Source of the DNA: Ignavibacteriota bacterium | GTDB lineage: Bacteria > Bacteroidota > Ignavibacteria > Ignavibacteriales > Ignavibacteriaceae | Direction of reading: 5' to 3' | Assembly: GCA_013285405.1 (NCBI GenBank) | Contig: CP053446.1 | Coordinates: forward strand, 1,339,985 to 1,403,984 | DNA: 64,000 nt | In this document: positions 25,380-36,272 of the stretch, in pieces | How the letters are laid out: each line of letters opens with the position of its first letter | Numbering within the stretch: position 1 is the first letter of the stretch | Notes under the pieces: model-generated | Seen by the model: the letters and a program-made list of their open reading frames with translations, nothing else | Told to the model about the DNA's origin: nothing | Databases searched by the model: none | Made by a program: the position numbers and the translations under genes

Positions 25380-26666
25380 TCAGTATTTCTTCGGTGCAAA
25401 AAACTTATTGTATAAAAGTAATCCTATAATCGTAACAAACCCTATCATAGAAAAAATAATCCACAATGTTCTTGGCTGATTTAGTTTATCAACGAAATGA
25501 ACGTAAAGATTTGCGCCAAGAATTCCGCCTATAAAACTTCCCAGCACACCATATAAAAACGCATAACCCAGATAAAGTGCTTTCTTGTCTTCAGGAGCAA
25601 TTAATCCAACATAGCTTATGTATTTTGGATGTGCTGTCATTTCGCCAATAGAAAAAATTATTATCCCCAGCATAAAAACCCAGATACTTGTATCAATAGC
25701 AAGAATTGCCATCCCGATTGTACCCATTGCAATGCCTGTAATCATTGTAGGAAGTGCCTTTGTGTTCTTCACAATATTTGAAACTAAAATCTGAAGTAAG
25801 ATTATTGTCCCGGCATTTATTACGGTTACGTGTTCAACATCAAACTTCCAGTTGAGATTTATTCCAACTGAAGAAAAAATACCATTGATGAAATTATTCA
25901 GTGCCTTTGCATCTACGTATTTCTGTACATACCAGAGAACGGAATCAAACTGCTGAAAGTAAAGAATCCAGAAGCCGGAGTAAATAATAATCAAACCGAT
26001 GAAGCGGACATCGGACAAAACCATTACTGCTCCTTTCAAAACTTCTAAAATAGTTTTTGTGTTTTCTGGTTTTTTTGGTTCTTTATAAACGAGAAGTGTT
26101 GGTATTAACATTGCCGTTGTTGCAATTGCAGAAGCAACCATTACATATTGCCAACCGAAAGTATTTTTTATGTATGGAACAAGAATCAGCGGGAATAAAA
26201 ATGCACCGAGGTTAATTGACCAATAAAATATTCCAAAACCAAGCGTGCTGTTACTTTCATTCGTTTCTCTTGCAATAGTTCCTGATATCATCGGCTTAAA
26301 TGCGCCGGCACCAACAGCCATAATTATCAAGCTTGCAAACACCATTGCATATTCTGTTGTCTGGCTTGTAAGAAAATATCCAATTCCTAAAAAGATAAAC
26401 GCAAAGATCAAAGTTTTTCTGTAACCAAATCTTTCCCCTATCGCACCAGACAGTATTGGAAGAATATAAAGCAACGGCTGAATCGTGCTTTTTATAACTC
26501 CAACACTTTCTTTTGAAAAGCTAAGCTGGTCAGTCATGTAAACAGACAGGATACTCATCATTCCATAGTATGAGCCTCGTTCAAAAAATTCCATCAGGAT
26601 AACTATCCAATAGTTTTTAGAGAAGGAAGAAATGCCTGGCTTTTTATCGGGAGAGTTTTCTGACAT
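25380..26666 (-). CDS. POT/PTR-like MFS transporter (proton-dependent oligopeptide type)
   Basis: About 428 residues from the ATG at 26666; the frame continues to a TTG at 26735, but that leader is poorly supported. Polytopic MFS protein with the family cue EFFERGSYYGMMSILSVY in helix 1 (POT proteins have the ExxERFxYYG motif), GERFGYRKTL in the first loop, and GAGAFKPMISG in helix 4. It probably imports small peptides or related solutes with protons. It is 62 bp downstream of the tail-tube-like gene start, and they run in the same direction. Confidence 0.75.
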   Translation of the reverse strand: MSENSPDKKPGISSFSKNYWIVILMEFFERGSYYGMMSILSVYMTDQLSFSKESVGVIKSTIQPLLYILPILSGAIGERFGYRKTLIFAFIFLGIGYFLTSQTTEYAMVFASLIIMAVGAGAFKPMISGTIARETNESNSTLGFGIFYWSINLGAFLFPLILVPYIKNTFGWQYVMVASAIATTAMLIPTLLVYKEPKKPENTKTILEVLKGAVMVLSDVRFIGLIIIYSGFWILYFQQFDSVLWYVQKYVDAKALNNFINGIFSSVGINLNWKFDVEHVTVINAGTIILLQILVSNIVKNTKALPTMITGIAMGTIGMAILAIDTSIWVFMLGIIIFSIGEMTAHPKYISYVGLIAPEDKKALYLGYAFLYGVLGSFIGGILGANLYVHFVDKLNQPRTLWIIFSMIGFVTIIGLLLYNKFFAPKKY

Positions 26667-26848
26667 ACGGATGATCCCTGTTCTAATTGGAATTTTTTTA
26701 AGAGCAAAGTTATGCGAGGAAAGCGATTTTGCCAAAAAGATTTTTGATTATTCGTTCACGTTCGGACATTGCAATGAATTACGCTGATTATGAAACGCCA
26801 GTCTTAAAAAATGATACTGTCCCGCTACCGTGGGTGATTTGGCAAGAG

Positions 26849-29800
26849 CTAATAATTCAAAATCGGGCTCAGCCATCTTTCAATTTCTTCAACACTCATT
26901 CCTTTTCGACGATGATAGTCAAGCACCTGGTCTTTGCTGATTTTTCCCACCGTAAAATATTTCGATTCCGGATGAGAGAAATACACTCCGCAAACACTTG
27001 CGGCAGGATACATCATTTGACTTTCCGTCAATTTTATTCCTGAATTTTGTTCTGCATTTAGAAGCGAAAATATAATGGGCTTTTCTGTATGGTCCGGTTG
27101 TGCTGGATAACCTGGCGCCGGGCGGATACCAAAATATTTTTCTTTAATCAGATCATCATTTGAAAAGTTCTCATCTGAAGCGTATCCCCAATATTCTTTT
27201 CTGACAAGTTCGTGAAGATGTTCAGCAAATGCTTCGGCGAGCCTGTCAGCAATTACTTTTATCATAATACTATTGTAATCATCGTGTTCGTTATCAAATT
27301 TTTCAATCAACTTTTCAATTCCTGTCCCGGCAGTAACTGCAAACATTCCTATGTAATCTTTAACATTGGTTTCTTTGGGTGCGATGAAATCTGCAAGGGC
27401 AATGTTTGGTTCATTCGCCGACTTTTGCATTTGTTGTCTTATCGTGTGAAGAACTCTTTTAACTCCGCTTCGTGTTTCATCAGAATAAACTTCAATGTCA
27501 TCAACACCCACTGAATTTGCCGGGAACAAACCAACTATTCCATTTGCCGTAAGAAGTTTTTCATTAATTACTTTTTCAAGCAATTTGTTAGCATCGTCAA
27601 ATAATTTTTTGGCTTCGCTTCCAACCGATTCACTTTCAAAGATAGAAGGATATTTCCCTTTCAGTTCCCATGTCATGAAAAATGGTGTCCAATCTATATA
27701 ATTTTTCAGGATTGAAAGATCATAATTCTTAAGAACTGTTAATCCTGATTTGTTCGGTTTTTTTATTTTTGTTTTTAACCAATCTATTTTAAGCCGGTTG
27801 TTTCGTGCTTCTTCTAAGGAGATAAAACTTTTGTCTGATTTTTTCTTTTCATAATCTTCTTTTAGTTGAGTGTATTCTTTTTTAAATGCCTGGATATATT
27901 TGTCCTTTACGCCGGCATCTTTATTCAGAAGGTTCGATACAACAGGAACGCTGCGTGAAGCATCAAGAACATGAATGACAGGTCCGCTATACTTAGGTGC
28001 AATTTTAACTGCAGTGTGTACGCGCGATGTAGTTGCGCCACCGATAAGCAGAGGGAGATTCATTCCTCTTCTTTCCATTTCATTTGCTACATGAACCATT
28101 TCATCAAGCGATGGTGTGATTAGTCCGCTAACTCCTATTACATCTACTTTTTCATCGATAGCGGTCTGAAGAATTTTTTCGGTGTGAACCATAACTCCAA
28201 GATCAATAACTTCATAATTATTACAACCAAGCACAACTCCAACTATGTTTTTACCAATGTCGTGAACATCTCCTTTAACTGTTGCCATCAGTACACGACC
28301 CCGTTTTCGAGGATTAGAATTTTTAGTCTTCTCTGCTTCAATATATGGAATGAGATATGCAACCGCTTTCTTCATCACTCTTGCACTTTTCACAACTTGC
28401 GGTAAAAACATTTTTCCTGAGCCAAACAGATCGCCAACCACATTCATACCTGCCATTAAAGGACCTTCAATTACCTCAATAGGTTGAGAATATTTTTGTC
28501 GGGCTTCTTCAACATCTTCGTCAATGTAATCAACATTTCCTTTTATCAGAGCATGTTTCAGTCTTTCATCAATGGGAAGCTTTCGCCACTCATCTTTTTT
28601 TTCTTCTCCATCAATTGAGGAACGATCTTTTTTCTTTATCGTTTCGGCAAATTCAATCAGTCTTTCGGTTGCATCCGGTTTTCTGTTAAAAATTACGTCT
28701 TCGACTTTTTCGAGAAGTTCTTTAGGTATTTCCTCATAGACTTCAAGCTGACCAGCATTAACAATCCCCATATCCATCCCTGCTTTTATTGCGTGATACA
28801 GAAATGCAGAATGCATGGCTTCGCGAACAACATCATTACCACGAAAAGAAAAAGAAAGATTGCTTACGCCGCCGCTAACTTTTGCATAAGGAAGATTTTG
28901 TTTTATCCATCTTGCTGCTTCGATGTAATCAACAGCATAGTTATTATGTTCTTCTATTCCGGTTGCAATTGCAAGAATATTTGGATCAAATATTATGTCC
29001 TGCGGGGGAAAGCCAATTTCATCTTTTAAGATTTTGTAAACACGATTGCAAACTTCGATTCTTCGTTCAAAAGTATCCGCCTGACCTTTTTCATCGAAAG
29101 CCATAACGATAACCGCCGCACCATAATTTAAAATTTTTCTCGCCTGTTCTTTGAAAACATTTTCGCCCTCTTTCAGTGAAATTGAGTTAACAATGCCTTT
29201 TCCCTGAAGACATTTTAATCCGGTTTCAATCACTGTCCACTTAGATGAATCAAGCATTATCGGTAGTTTTGCTATCTCTGGTTCCGCTTCAAGAAGATTA
29301 AGAAACTTTATCATTGATACTTCTGAGTCGAGCATCGCTTCGTCCATATTAATATCGAGAACCTGTGCGCCGCCTTCAACCTGATCGCGGGCAACAGAAA
29401 GTGCTTCATCAAATTTATTTTCTTTGATAAGGCGTGCAAATTTTTTTGAACCGGTTACGTTTGTTCTCTCACCTATGTTCATAAAATTGGAATCGGGACG
29501 AAGAACAACGGGTTCAAGTCCGCTCAATCGTAAATATGGTTCCAGCTTTTTTGGAATTCCGGGTTTATAATTTCCCACAATGCTGGCAATTTCTTTTATA
29601 TGATCCGGGGTTGTTCCGCAGCAGCCTCCGACTATATTTACAAATCCGCTTTTTAAAAAATCTTCAAGAACCGCTACCATTATTTTTGGTGTTTCATCGT
29701 AACCACCCATTTCATTTGGCAAGCCTGCATTAGGATAAACCGATAAGAATTTATCAGACACATTATGAAGATCCTGCACAAAGGGTCGAATCTGTTTAGC

Positions 29801-30553
29801 ACCAAGCGCACAATTTAAACCAACACTTACAAGATTTTTTGCATGAGAAACAGAAATATAAAAGGCTTCTACTGTTTGACCCGACAATGTTCTTCCGCTC
29901 TGATCAACAATAGTTCCGGAAATCATAACCGGAATATCAAGTGATCGTTCACTTATTAATTTTTCAACACCAAATATTGCTGCTTTAGCATTGAGAGTAT
30001 CGAATATGGTTTCAATTAATAAAATATCAGCGCCGCCATCAACCAATCCACGGGCGGCATCATAGTACGCAATTTCAACCTGATCAAAAGTAACAGCACG
30101 AAATCCGGGATCGTTAACATTCGGTGAAAGCGAAAGTGTTTTGTTGGTCGGTCCAAGGGCTCCGGCAACAAAATGATATTTTGTTTTGTCTTTTCTATCA
30201 AACTCTTCCGCAACTTCTTTTGCAATTTTTGCAGATTGAAAATTTATTTCATACGCTATTTCCTGCAGGTTATAATCAGACTGTGAAATTGTATTGGCAT
30301 TAAAAGTATTTGTTTCGATTATGTCGGCACCGGCGTCAAAGTATGCGCGATGAATCCCTTTTATAATTTCCGGCTGAGTGATAGAAAGAAGATCGTTGTT
30401 GCCTTTAAGATCGTGCGGATGATTTTTGAATCTTGCGCCCCGGAAATCTTTTTCTGTTAATTTATGACGTTGTATCATCGTTCCCATTGCGCCATCTATA
30501 ACGAGAATTTTTTCTTGTAATAACTTTTTGAATGCTTTGACTGTTAGTTTCAT
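26849..30553 (-). CDS. metH: Cobalamin-dependent methionine synthase
   Basis: A 1234-residue protein with all four MetH modules. The homocysteine-binding domain has the zinc ligands ([15 protein letters not shown]). The folate-binding domain follows ([20 protein letters not shown]). The B12 domain has DVHDIGKNI, with the cobalt-binding His. The activation domain has [12 protein letters not shown] for S-adenosylmethionine. It transfers methyl from 5-methyl-THF to homocysteine. A SAM-I riboswitch and terminator precede it, so high SAM should turn it off. Confidence 0.97.
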   Translation of the reverse strand: MKLTVKAFKKLLQEKILVIDGAMGTMIQRHKLTEKDFRGARFKNHPHDLKGNNDLLSITQPEIIKGIHRAYFDAGADIIETNTFNANTISQSDYNLQEIAYEINFQSAKIAKEVAEEFDRKDKTKYHFVAGALGPTNKTLSLSPNVNDPGFRAVTFDQVEIAYYDAARGLVDGGADILLIETIFDTLNAKAAIFGVEKLISERSLDIPVMISGTIVDQSGRTLSGQTVEAFYISVSHAKNLVSVGLNCALGAKQIRPFVQDLHNVSDKFLSVYPNAGLPNEMGGYDETPKIMVAVLEDFLKSGFVNIVGGCCGTTPDHIKEIASIVGNYKPGIPKKLEPYLRLSGLEPVVLRPDSNFMNIGERTNVTGSKKFARLIKENKFDEALSVARDQVEGGAQVLDINMDEAMLDSEVSMIKFLNLLEAEPEIAKLPIMLDSSKWTVIETGLKCLQGKGIVNSISLKEGENVFKEQARKILNYGAAVIVMAFDEKGQADTFERRIEVCNRVYKILKDEIGFPPQDIIFDPNILAIATGIEEHNNYAVDYIEAARWIKQNLPYAKVSGGVSNLSFSFRGNDVVREAMHSAFLYHAIKAGMDMGIVNAGQLEVYEEIPKELLEKVEDVIFNRKPDATERLIEFAETIKKKDRSSIDGEEKKDEWRKLPIDERLKHALIKGNVDYIDEDVEEARQKYSQPIEVIEGPLMAGMNVVGDLFGSGKMFLPQVVKSARVMKKAVAYLIPYIEAEKTKNSNPRKRGRVLMATVKGDVHDIGKNIVGVVLGCNNYEVIDLGVMVHTEKILQTAIDEKVDVIGVSGLITPSLDEMVHVANEMERRGMNLPLLIGGATTSRVHTAVKIAPKYSGPVIHVLDASRSVPVVSNLLNKDAGVKDKYIQAFKKEYTQLKEDYEKKKSDKSFISLEEARNNRLKIDWLKTKIKKPNKSGLTVLKNYDLSILKNYIDWTPFFMTWELKGKYPSIFESESVGSEAKKLFDDANKLLEKVINEKLLTANGIVGLFPANSVGVDDIEVYSDETRSGVKRVLHTIRQQMQKSANEPNIALADFIAPKETNVKDYIGMFAVTAGTGIEKLIEKFDNEHDDYNSIMIKVIADRLAEAFAEHLHELVRKEYWGYASDENFSNDDLIKEKYFGIRPAPGYPAQPDHTEKPIIFSLLNAEQNSGIKLTESQMMYPAASVCGVYFSHPESKYFTVGKISKDQVLDYHRRKGMSVEEIERWLSPILNY

Positions 30554-30556
30554 TTT

Positions 30557-30640
30557 TTATTATGCCGAACTTGTTTCGGCATCTCTTTTTATATGGTAAA
30601 TTTCCAATATGATCAAGATCCTGAAACAAGTTCAGGATAA
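30557..30640. repeat. Short palindromic intergenic repeats before metH
   Basis: Two related hairpins: TGCCGAA/TTTCGGCA (about 30561-30580) and ATCCTGAA/TTCAGGAT with loop ACAAG (about 30618-30640). Both share the core GAACTTGTTTC when read on one strand, which marks them as copies of one repeat family rather than the terminator of metH. They lie between the terminator and the metH start codon, so would be in the mRNA leader. Confidence 0.55.
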
Positions 30641-30650
30641 GATTTAAAAC

Positions 30651-30680
30651 AAAAAACCTCTTCGGATAAAATGAAGAGGT
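30651..30680 (-). terminator. Riboswitch expression-platform terminator for metH
   Basis: Minus-strand stem ACCTCTTC/GAAGAGGT with a 9-nt loop followed by a T-run, placed 18 nt after the SAM aptamer. This is the off-state terminator expected of an S-box leader. Confidence 0.85.
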
Positions 30681-30697
30681 ATAAAAATATTCTTCAT

Positions 30698-30807
30698 CTC
30701 ATCTTTCCCGGCAATTGCCGGGCAGGATTTAGCACCTGACATCCTGCAATTACCGGATCGGTTGCTACGGCATCAGCGGGCCTGTTCCCTACGCCGTTCT
30801 TGATAAG
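30698..30807 (-). promoter_or_regulatory. SAM-I (S-box) riboswitch aptamer
   Basis: Minus-strand sequence shows the S-box signatures in order: CTTATCAAGA at the 5' end, GGGAACAGGCCC, GATGCCGTAGCAACC, CAGGTGCTAAATCCTGC, and GGAAAGATGAG at the 3' end. P1 pairs CTTATC with GATGAG. SAM binding should favour the downstream terminator and reduce metH expression. Confidence 0.95.
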
Positions 30808-30870
30808 AATTATATTTTATCAGGCTTCGCCTGACGAGCTTTGTGCTCATAAGAACAATTAAAAGTGGTT

Positions 30871-30900
30871 CAAATATATAAATAATAGTAGTATTGTCAA
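30871..30900 (-). promoter_or_regulatory. metH promoter
   Basis: Minus-strand TTGACA (30895-30900) and TATATTTG (30871-30878), the latter fitting the Bacteroidota -7 pattern TAnnTTTG. The start of transcription would fall about 60 nt before the SAM aptamer. Two small hairpins (GAGC/GCTC and TCAGGC/GCCTGA) lie in between. Confidence 0.65.
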
Positions 30901-30999
30901 TGGAGTAAACAATATCTCCATGTTTTTCCTGTGAAGATTTTTTAAAACACCTGTAAATATGGCTAAATTATGTTATTCAAAAATTCAGGATATTAATAA

Positions 31000-31974
31000 A
31001 TGATAGTAGTTACTGGTGGTGCGGGATTTATCGGAAGCGCAATAGTTTGGAAACTTAACCAGCTCGGTGAAAATAGAATTAGAATAGTGGATGAGTTGGG
31101 TAAAGACGATAAATGGAAAAATCTTGTCTCGTTAAAGTTTGATGATTTTATTCATAAGGATGAATTTATCTCTATGATCATTGAGCGGGATTTTTCGTTT
31201 GAAATTTCTGCTGTTATCCATATGGGTGCAAACTCTTCAACAACAGAAATAGATGCCGATCATCTTTTCTCAAATAACTATCTCTACACACAAGAACTTG
31301 CAAAATATTGTCTCGAAAAAAATATTAGATTTATATATGCGTCATCAGCAGCTACTTATGGAGATGGATCGCTAGGATTTGCTGATGATGAAAATAATCT
31401 TGAAACTCTTCGTCCGTTAAATATGTATGGTTACTCAAAACAACTTTTTGATTTGTGGGCAAAGAAGACCGGGGCGTTGGATAAGATCGTCGGTTTGAAA
31501 TATTTTAATGTTTACGGTCCAAATGAATATCACAAAGGAGATATGCGCTCGGTTGTACACAAAGCTTTTGAACAGATTCGCGATACAGGAAAAGTTAAGC
31601 TTTTCAAATCAATGAATCCGGCATACAAGGACGGAGAACAGTTGCGGGATTTTATTTATATAAAAGATGCTGTTGATATGACTTTGTACTTTCTTGATAA
31701 ACCAAAAGTTAATGGCTTATTCAATCTTGGGACAGGAAAATCAAGAACATGGAATGATCTCGTGATGTCCATCTTCAAAGCGCAAAGTAAACCCGTTAAA
31801 ATCGATTATGTTGATTTACCAGAACACTTGCGTGAAAAATATCAGTACTTCACCGAGGCAAATATGAATAAAATTAAAGAAGCCGGTTACACTGCCCCGA
31901 TCCGCAGTCTGGAGGAAGGTGTTACTGATTATGTGAAAAACCATTTACTTGGGAAACCGTATCTTGGAGATTAA
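31000..31974 (+). CDS. hldD: ADP-L-glycero-D-manno-heptose 6-epimerase
   Basis: A 324-residue short-chain dehydrogenase with the NAD(P)-binding GGAGFIGS at the N-terminus and HMGANSSTTEID typical of HldD/RfaD. Catalytic SSAATYG and YGYSK (Tyr-x-x-x-Lys) follow, then YFNVYGPNEYHKGDMRSV. It epimerises ADP-heptose for the lipopolysaccharide inner core, so the organism should have a Gram-negative envelope. Monocistronic, divergent from metH. Confidence 0.93.
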   Translation: MIVVTGGAGFIGSAIVWKLNQLGENRIRIVDELGKDDKWKNLVSLKFDDFIHKDEFISMIIERDFSFEISAVIHMGANSSTTEIDADHLFSNNYLYTQELAKYCLEKNIRFIYASSAATYGDGSLGFADDENNLETLRPLNMYGYSKQLFDLWAKKTGALDKIVGLKYFNVYGPNEYHKGDMRSVVHKAFEQIRDTGKVKLFKSMNPAYKDGEQLRDFIYIKDAVDMTLYFLDKPKVNGLFNLGTGKSRTWNDLVMSIFKAQSKPVKIDYVDLPEHLREKYQYFTEANMNKIKEAGYTAPIRSLEEGVTDYVKNHLLGKPYLGD

Positions 31975-31977
31975 CTT

Positions 31978-32274
31978 TTACCGATAAGAATCTTCATCAT
32001 CCTCTTCGTCGAACAGATCATCTTCATCGTCCGGAAATTCGTCTTCTGTTAAATCATCTTCGGAAGGTTCTGCATCAAAAGGATTTTCGTCTTCGTCTTC
32101 TTCTTCTTCATAATAATCGTCCTCTTCATCGTCAAAATCATCGTCCTCGTCTTCGTCTTTCTTTTTACGCTTTGCTGCATTAAGAGTATATGGGTCATCA
32201 TCGAGACTAAGTTGCAGATTTACAAATTCGTTCTCAAGAGTTTCTTCTAATAATACTTTTTCATTCGGCGCCAT
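31978..32274 (-). CDS. Small strongly acidic protein
   Basis: A 98-residue protein from the ATG at 32274, which has a GGGAG site (an ATG 6 codons upstream is also open). After a short normal N-terminus (VLLEETLENEFVNLQLSLDDDP) and a basic KRKKK patch, the rest is almost only D and E with some F, Y and P. Low complexity makes homology calls unsafe. It converges with hldD, 3 bp apart. Function unknown. Confidence 0.6.
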   Translation of the reverse strand: MAPNEKVLLEETLENEFVNLQLSLDDDPYTLNAAKRKKKDEDEDDDFDDEEDDYYEEEEDEDENPFDAEPSEDDLTEDEFPDDEDDLFDEEDDEDSYR

Positions 32275-32468
32275 CTGGCTTTTCTCCCGCATTAAAATTA
32301 TTTGTTCAAGTTGTTTTCAAATTTACAATTTAATATTTGCAATATTGTTTTTATTTGCAAATGATTTTTTTGTTACGAGCTAAAATAAAATTTCTATTTA
32401 AATCTGCAAATGCTTTTTTCATTCAAAGCATTATTTTGGGACAGCAAAAATATTTAATTTGGTGGAAT

Positions 32469-32933
32469 ATGAAACTTGCAACCCTCTGCTATCTGTTAGA
32501 CAAAAAAAACAATTCAACTCTGATGATTTTTCGCAATAAAAAGAAAAATGATTACCACGAAGGAAAGTGGAATGGGCTCGGTGGAAAGTTTGAACACGGT
32601 GAATCACCCGAAGAATGTGCAATCAGAGAAATTGAAGAAGAATGTGGATTAAAAGTCAATTCATTAAAGATGAAAGGATTTATTAGTTTTCCTTTGTTTG
32701 ATGGAAAAGATGATTGGTACGTTTTCCTTTTTATCGCAGAAGATTTTACCGGAAAACTGATAGATTCTCCGGAAGGAAAACTGGAATGGATTCCGAATGA
32801 AAGGCTAACCGAAATTAATCTTTGGGATGGTGATAAAATTTTTATTCCGTGGTTGTTTGAAGAAAAGTTTTTTAGTGCAAAGTTTAATTATAAAGACGGG
32901 AAGTTTGTTGATTATTCTGTTTCATTTTATTGA
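32469..32933 (+). CDS. NUDIX hydrolase, MutT/8-oxo-dGTPase-like
   Basis: A 154-residue protein from the ATG at 32469; the frame is open for 44 codons more, but that part is hydrophobic and has no ribosome site. The NUDIX box is complete: GGKFEHGESPEECAIREI followed by EEECGL, about residues 37-60. The preceding KWNGLGG and the later PLFDGKDDWYVFLF resemble 8-oxo-dGTP diphosphatases. Likely cleans oxidised nucleotides; the substrate is not certain. Confidence 0.85.
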   Translation: MKLATLCYLLDKKNNSTLMIFRNKKKNDYHEGKWNGLGGKFEHGESPEECAIREIEEECGLKVNSLKMKGFISFPLFDGKDDWYVFLFIAEDFTGKLIDSPEGKLEWIPNERLTEINLWDGDKIFIPWLFEEKFFSAKFNYKDGKFVDYSVSFY

Positions 32934-32998
32934 CGATTCATCGCCTTAAATCCCTGTCTCTATCACATTGGTCGATTGCGAAAGAATAAAAACGTAAA

Positions 32999-33877
32999 TC
33001 AGAGAAAATAATTAATAAGATAACCCCATAGTACCGCGACAGCAAGACATATCAATAAAATTTTGAGCGCAACATTAAATTTTCCATCTTTAAATAATAC
33101 AATTGGTCCAAAACCGGCACCTGTGCTGAGTCCGGCAATGGTTGCGCCGATAGATAATCCTGTGTGCAAAAATGCTTCTGTTATTGCAATTGATGCCGCA
33201 CAATTTGGAATCAATCCGAAAATTGCTGTAATGAGAATCTGAAGGTTCTGATGTTTCTGCATCGATTTAATAAACTGTTCTGTGTCAATAAAACTCAGAC
33301 TGAACGATATGCCAACCGTTATTATCAAAACCCAAAAATATATTCGCATTGTCCGCTTTAATGCATGAAATGTTATTTCCTTATAAATCGTCTTTTCCAG
33401 TTCGTTTTTAATTTCTACTGCATGAGAAGATTTAACTTCTGGTAATGGCCCGTCATATAATCTGCTGCCAAAAATAAAATCTACCGCATACCCTGATACA
33501 CATCCGATTAATAACTTTAGTCCTATTATATATAAAATCATTTCCGATTGATCAAGGTGGGCCAATAATACCGGGATTGCTTCATCAGATGTAGCCAGGT
33601 ACGTTGCAACAAGAGTTCCAAGCGTAACTCTTTTTGAAAGGAATAGTGTGGTTACAAATACTGACATTCCACATTGCGGAATAATTCCAAGTAATGTGCC
33701 GGCAATTGGACCAAGAGGGCCGGATATTTTAAGCTTTGAAATTACATCGAGTTGTTTTGAGTGTGAGAAATATTCAAGAAAGAAATACAGAATAAATAGA
33801 ACCGGTATCATCAGATACGTGTCTGCAAGAGAGTCTATCAGAATTACAATTAAATCAGAATGGTTGTGATGGTGCAT
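32999..33877 (-). CDS. ArsP_2-type / putative manganese or heavy-metal permease
   Basis: A 292-residue protein with about eight to ten membrane segments. A His-rich start (MHHHNHSD) and two related motifs, PLGPIAGTLLGIIPQCGMSV and LQILITAIFGLIPNCAASIA, show an internal duplication with conserved P-x-C-G/A. This fits the putative 10-TM heavy-metal exporter family (ArsP_2, often annotated putative manganese transporter). Substrate unproven. It is downstream of the alpha/beta hydrolase gene, 14 bp apart on the same strand. Confidence 0.7.
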   Translation of the reverse strand: MHHHNHSDLIVILIDSLADTYLMIPVLFILYFFLEYFSHSKQLDVISKLKISGPLGPIAGTLLGIIPQCGMSVFVTTLFLSKRVTLGTLVATYLATSDEAIPVLLAHLDQSEMILYIIGLKLLIGCVSGYAVDFIFGSRLYDGPLPEVKSSHAVEIKNELEKTIYKEITFHALKRTMRIYFWVLIITVGISFSLSFIDTEQFIKSMQKHQNLQILITAIFGLIPNCAASIAITEAFLHTGLSIGATIAGLSTGAGFGPIVLFKDGKFNVALKILLICLAVAVLWGYLINYFL

Positions 33878-33891
33878 TAAGCCGGTACCAT

Positions 33892-34683
33892 TTAATTATT
33901 TTCCAGAAGAAATTCCTTTATGGCTTTGCCAACTTCCGAAGGTTTTTCAATAGGTGTCATGTGACCAGCTTCTTTAATGAGTGCGAATTTTGCGTTGGGA
34001 ATTTTATCTGACATTGATTTCATCACAGAGGGTGGCGAGAGTTTGTCTTCGCTTCCACAAATAATAAGCGCTGGTAATTTTATATTTTTTAAGTTTTCGG
34101 TTGTGTCTGTTCTTCCTGCCATTGCAAGCAAACAGCCTTTTACTCCGTTAGGACTATTTTTTTTAGAACGGTCAACGACCTTTCTATATTCTGCGTTGTT
34201 CTCTCTTACAAACTTTTCGCCAAAGCAATTCAAAACAAAAGTTTCTACAAACTCACCAAACATACCTGAGTTTATTTGTTTTATTGCGGAGGCTCTTTTT
34301 AATTTTCCCTCATTATTGTCTGCTTCAGATTTGGTGTCGCATAAAATCAACGCTGAAAATTTGTTCTGAATTCTTTCCATAGCTCTCAATGAAATATAAC
34401 CTCCCATTGAGAGCCCGCAAAGAACCGGTTTGTAAAGTTTCAATTCATCAACTATTCTTTCCAGGTCGTCAACAAAAGACTCCATTGTAAATTGTCCATC
34501 GTTAGCAGGTGATTCACCGAGACCTCTAATATCATAGGAGACACAAAAATAATCTTTTTTTAATTCTTCAATTTGCGGTTGCCACATCTGATGATCATAA
34601 GGAAACCCATGAACAAAAATTATTGATTTTAAATTCTCCTCCCCTGATATAAAAACAGCAAGATCGTTAATGATTTTTTTCAT
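33892..34683 (-). CDS. Alpha/beta hydrolase
   Basis: A protein of 263 residues from the ATG at 34683 (a GTG two codons upstream is possible). Canonical features: oxyanion HGFPYDHQMW, nucleophile GLSMGG (Ser), acid in CGSEDKLSP and the final His in EAGHMTPIEKP. It resembles 3-oxoadipate enol-lactonase/BioH-type esterases, but the substrate cannot be told. Cytoplasmic. Probably in one unit with the downstream permease. Confidence 0.85.
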   Translation of the reverse strand: MKKIINDLAVFISGEENLKSIIFVHGFPYDHQMWQPQIEELKKDYFCVSYDIRGLGESPANDGQFTMESFVDDLERIVDELKLYKPVLCGLSMGGYISLRAMERIQNKFSALILCDTKSEADNNEGKLKRASAIKQINSGMFGEFVETFVLNCFGEKFVRENNAEYRKVVDRSKKNSPNGVKGCLLAMAGRTDTTENLKNIKLPALIICGSEDKLSPPSVMKSMSDKIPNAKFALIKEAGHMTPIEKPSEVGKAIKEFLLENN

Positions 34684-34805
34684 GATCACACCAAAAAAAG
34701 TTGATAATACAGAATGAAATTTAATTCAATATATCTTATTATTCATATCGTAAAAAATTACTTTTATCTTAAAATTTTTCTTTCAGAATAAATGAAAGTG
34801 ACTAA

Positions 34806-36272
34806 ATGAAAATTGCTTTTGCTACAACAGAATGTGTTCCGTATGCAAAGACCGGTGGCTTGGCGGACGTTGCTGGTTCGCTGCCAGCGGAGCTTGTTAA
34901 GCTTGGATGTGATGTAAAGATATTCATTCCGAAATATTCACTTATTGATGAGAACAGACACGGATTAAAATATAACTGGGATATTGGCGAAATGCCGATT
35001 CGGATAAATAGTATTATCAGGTCCGTACATATTCATCAGAGCAAATTACCTGGAACCGAAATTGATGTTTATTTTGTTGATTGTCCACATTACTTCTACA
35101 GGCACATCATTTACACAAATGATCCGGACGAAGACGAAAGGTTTATTCTCTTCTCAAAGGCTGTAATTGAAACTCTTCAGCGTATTCAGTGGGCGCCGGA
35201 TGTAATTCACTGCAATGATTGGCAAACAGGTTTGCTGCCGTTATTTATCAAAGATAATTATAGCTGGGATAAATTTTTTGATCACACTGCTTCTCTTCTT
35301 ACAATTCACAATATTGGTTACCAGGGATTGTTTTCTAAATCAGTTTTGTTCAGCGCAGAGATCAGGGAAAGATTGTTTTATTCGGGCAGTCCAATTGAAC
35401 AGAACGGCGGAGTGTCGTTTTTAAAAACCGGAATTTCATTTGCCGATATTTTAAATACTGTAAGCAATACTTATTCTCATGAAATTTTATCTCCCGAGTA
35501 TGGTGCGGGGTTAGAAACTACGTTGCAAAAGCGAAAAGAAGATTTATACGGAATACTTAATGGTGTTGATTATAACATCTGGAATCCGGAAACCGATAAA
35601 CATATTCCATATCACTATTCTATTAATGATCTTGGAGGAAAATATCTCAATAAAAAATACCTGCTCAATCACTTTGGAATTAAGCCTGATGTTAATATTC
35701 CTCTGATAGGAATTGTTTCAAGAATGGTGCTTCAAAAAGGGTTCGATATTTTTTCTGATGCAATTAATGATTTGATGAATCTTGAAGCGCAATGGATAAT
35801 TCTCGGAAGCGGCGAGGATAAGTTTGAAGAACTTTTCAGATGGCTTTCAAATCAATTTCCCGGAAAGGTTGGCGCTTATGTAGGTTATAATAACGAACTT
35901 TCACATCTGATAGAAGCCGGGGCTGATATGTTTCTGATGCCTTCAAGATATGAACCTTGCGGGCTAAATCAAATTTATAGTCTTAAGTACGGTACCGTTC
36001 CAATTGTTAGAAAAACCGGCGGGCTTGCCGACACGGTGAAAGATTGGGACGAACAAAATCATTTTGGCTTTAAAGATGGTAACGGATTTTCTTTTTACGA
36101 TTATTCCGGCTTTGCATTATTTAAATCTGTCGAGCGTGCTGTTAATACTTTTAAACATCGAAATACATGGAAGAAAATTCAAACAAATGGTATGAAACTG
36201 GATTTCAGTTGGACGCGCTCTGCGGAAAAGTATCTTGAGCTCTACAAGCTTGCAAAAAGTAAGCGAAGTTAA
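34806..36272 (+). CDS. glgA: Glycogen synthase (ADP-glucose type)
   Basis: A 488-residue GT5 glycosyltransferase. The ADP-glucose-binding KTGGLADVAG is near residue 18, then WQTGLLP, GILNGVDYNIWNPETD, the acidic catalytic MPSRYEPCGLNQ region and KTGGLADTV near the end. It extends alpha-1,4-glucan from ADP-glucose. It ends overlapping by 4 nt with the convergent patatin gene. No other glg genes are adjacent. Confidence 0.95.
   Translation: MKIAFATTECVPYAKTGGLADVAGSLPAELVKLGCDVKIFIPKYSLIDENRHGLKYNWDIGEMPIRINSIIRSVHIHQSKLPGTEIDVYFVDCPHYFYRHIIYTNDPDEDERFILFSKAVIETLQRIQWAPDVIHCNDWQTGLLPLFIKDNYSWDKFFDHTASLLTIHNIGYQGLFSKSVLFSAEIRERLFYSGSPIEQNGGVSFLKTGISFADILNTVSNTYSHEILSPEYGAGLETTLQKRKEDLYGILNGVDYNIWNPETDKHIPYHYSINDLGGKYLNKKYLLNHFGIKPDVNIPLIGIVSRMVLQKGFDIFSDAINDLMNLEAQWIILGSGEDKFEELFRWLSNQFPGKVGAYVGYNNELSHLIEAGADMFLMPSRYEPCGLNQIYSLKYGTVPIVRKTGGLADTVKDWDEQNHFGFKDGNGFSFYDYSGFALFKSVERAVNTFKHRNTWKKIQTNGMKLDFSWTRSAEKYLELYKLAKSKRS

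Noticed and set aside
31978-32274. Acidic ORF as a mere antisense shadow or repeat artefact
   Set aside because: It has a ribosome site, a non-repetitive N-terminus and fits exactly between neighbours, so it was kept as a gene at moderate confidence.
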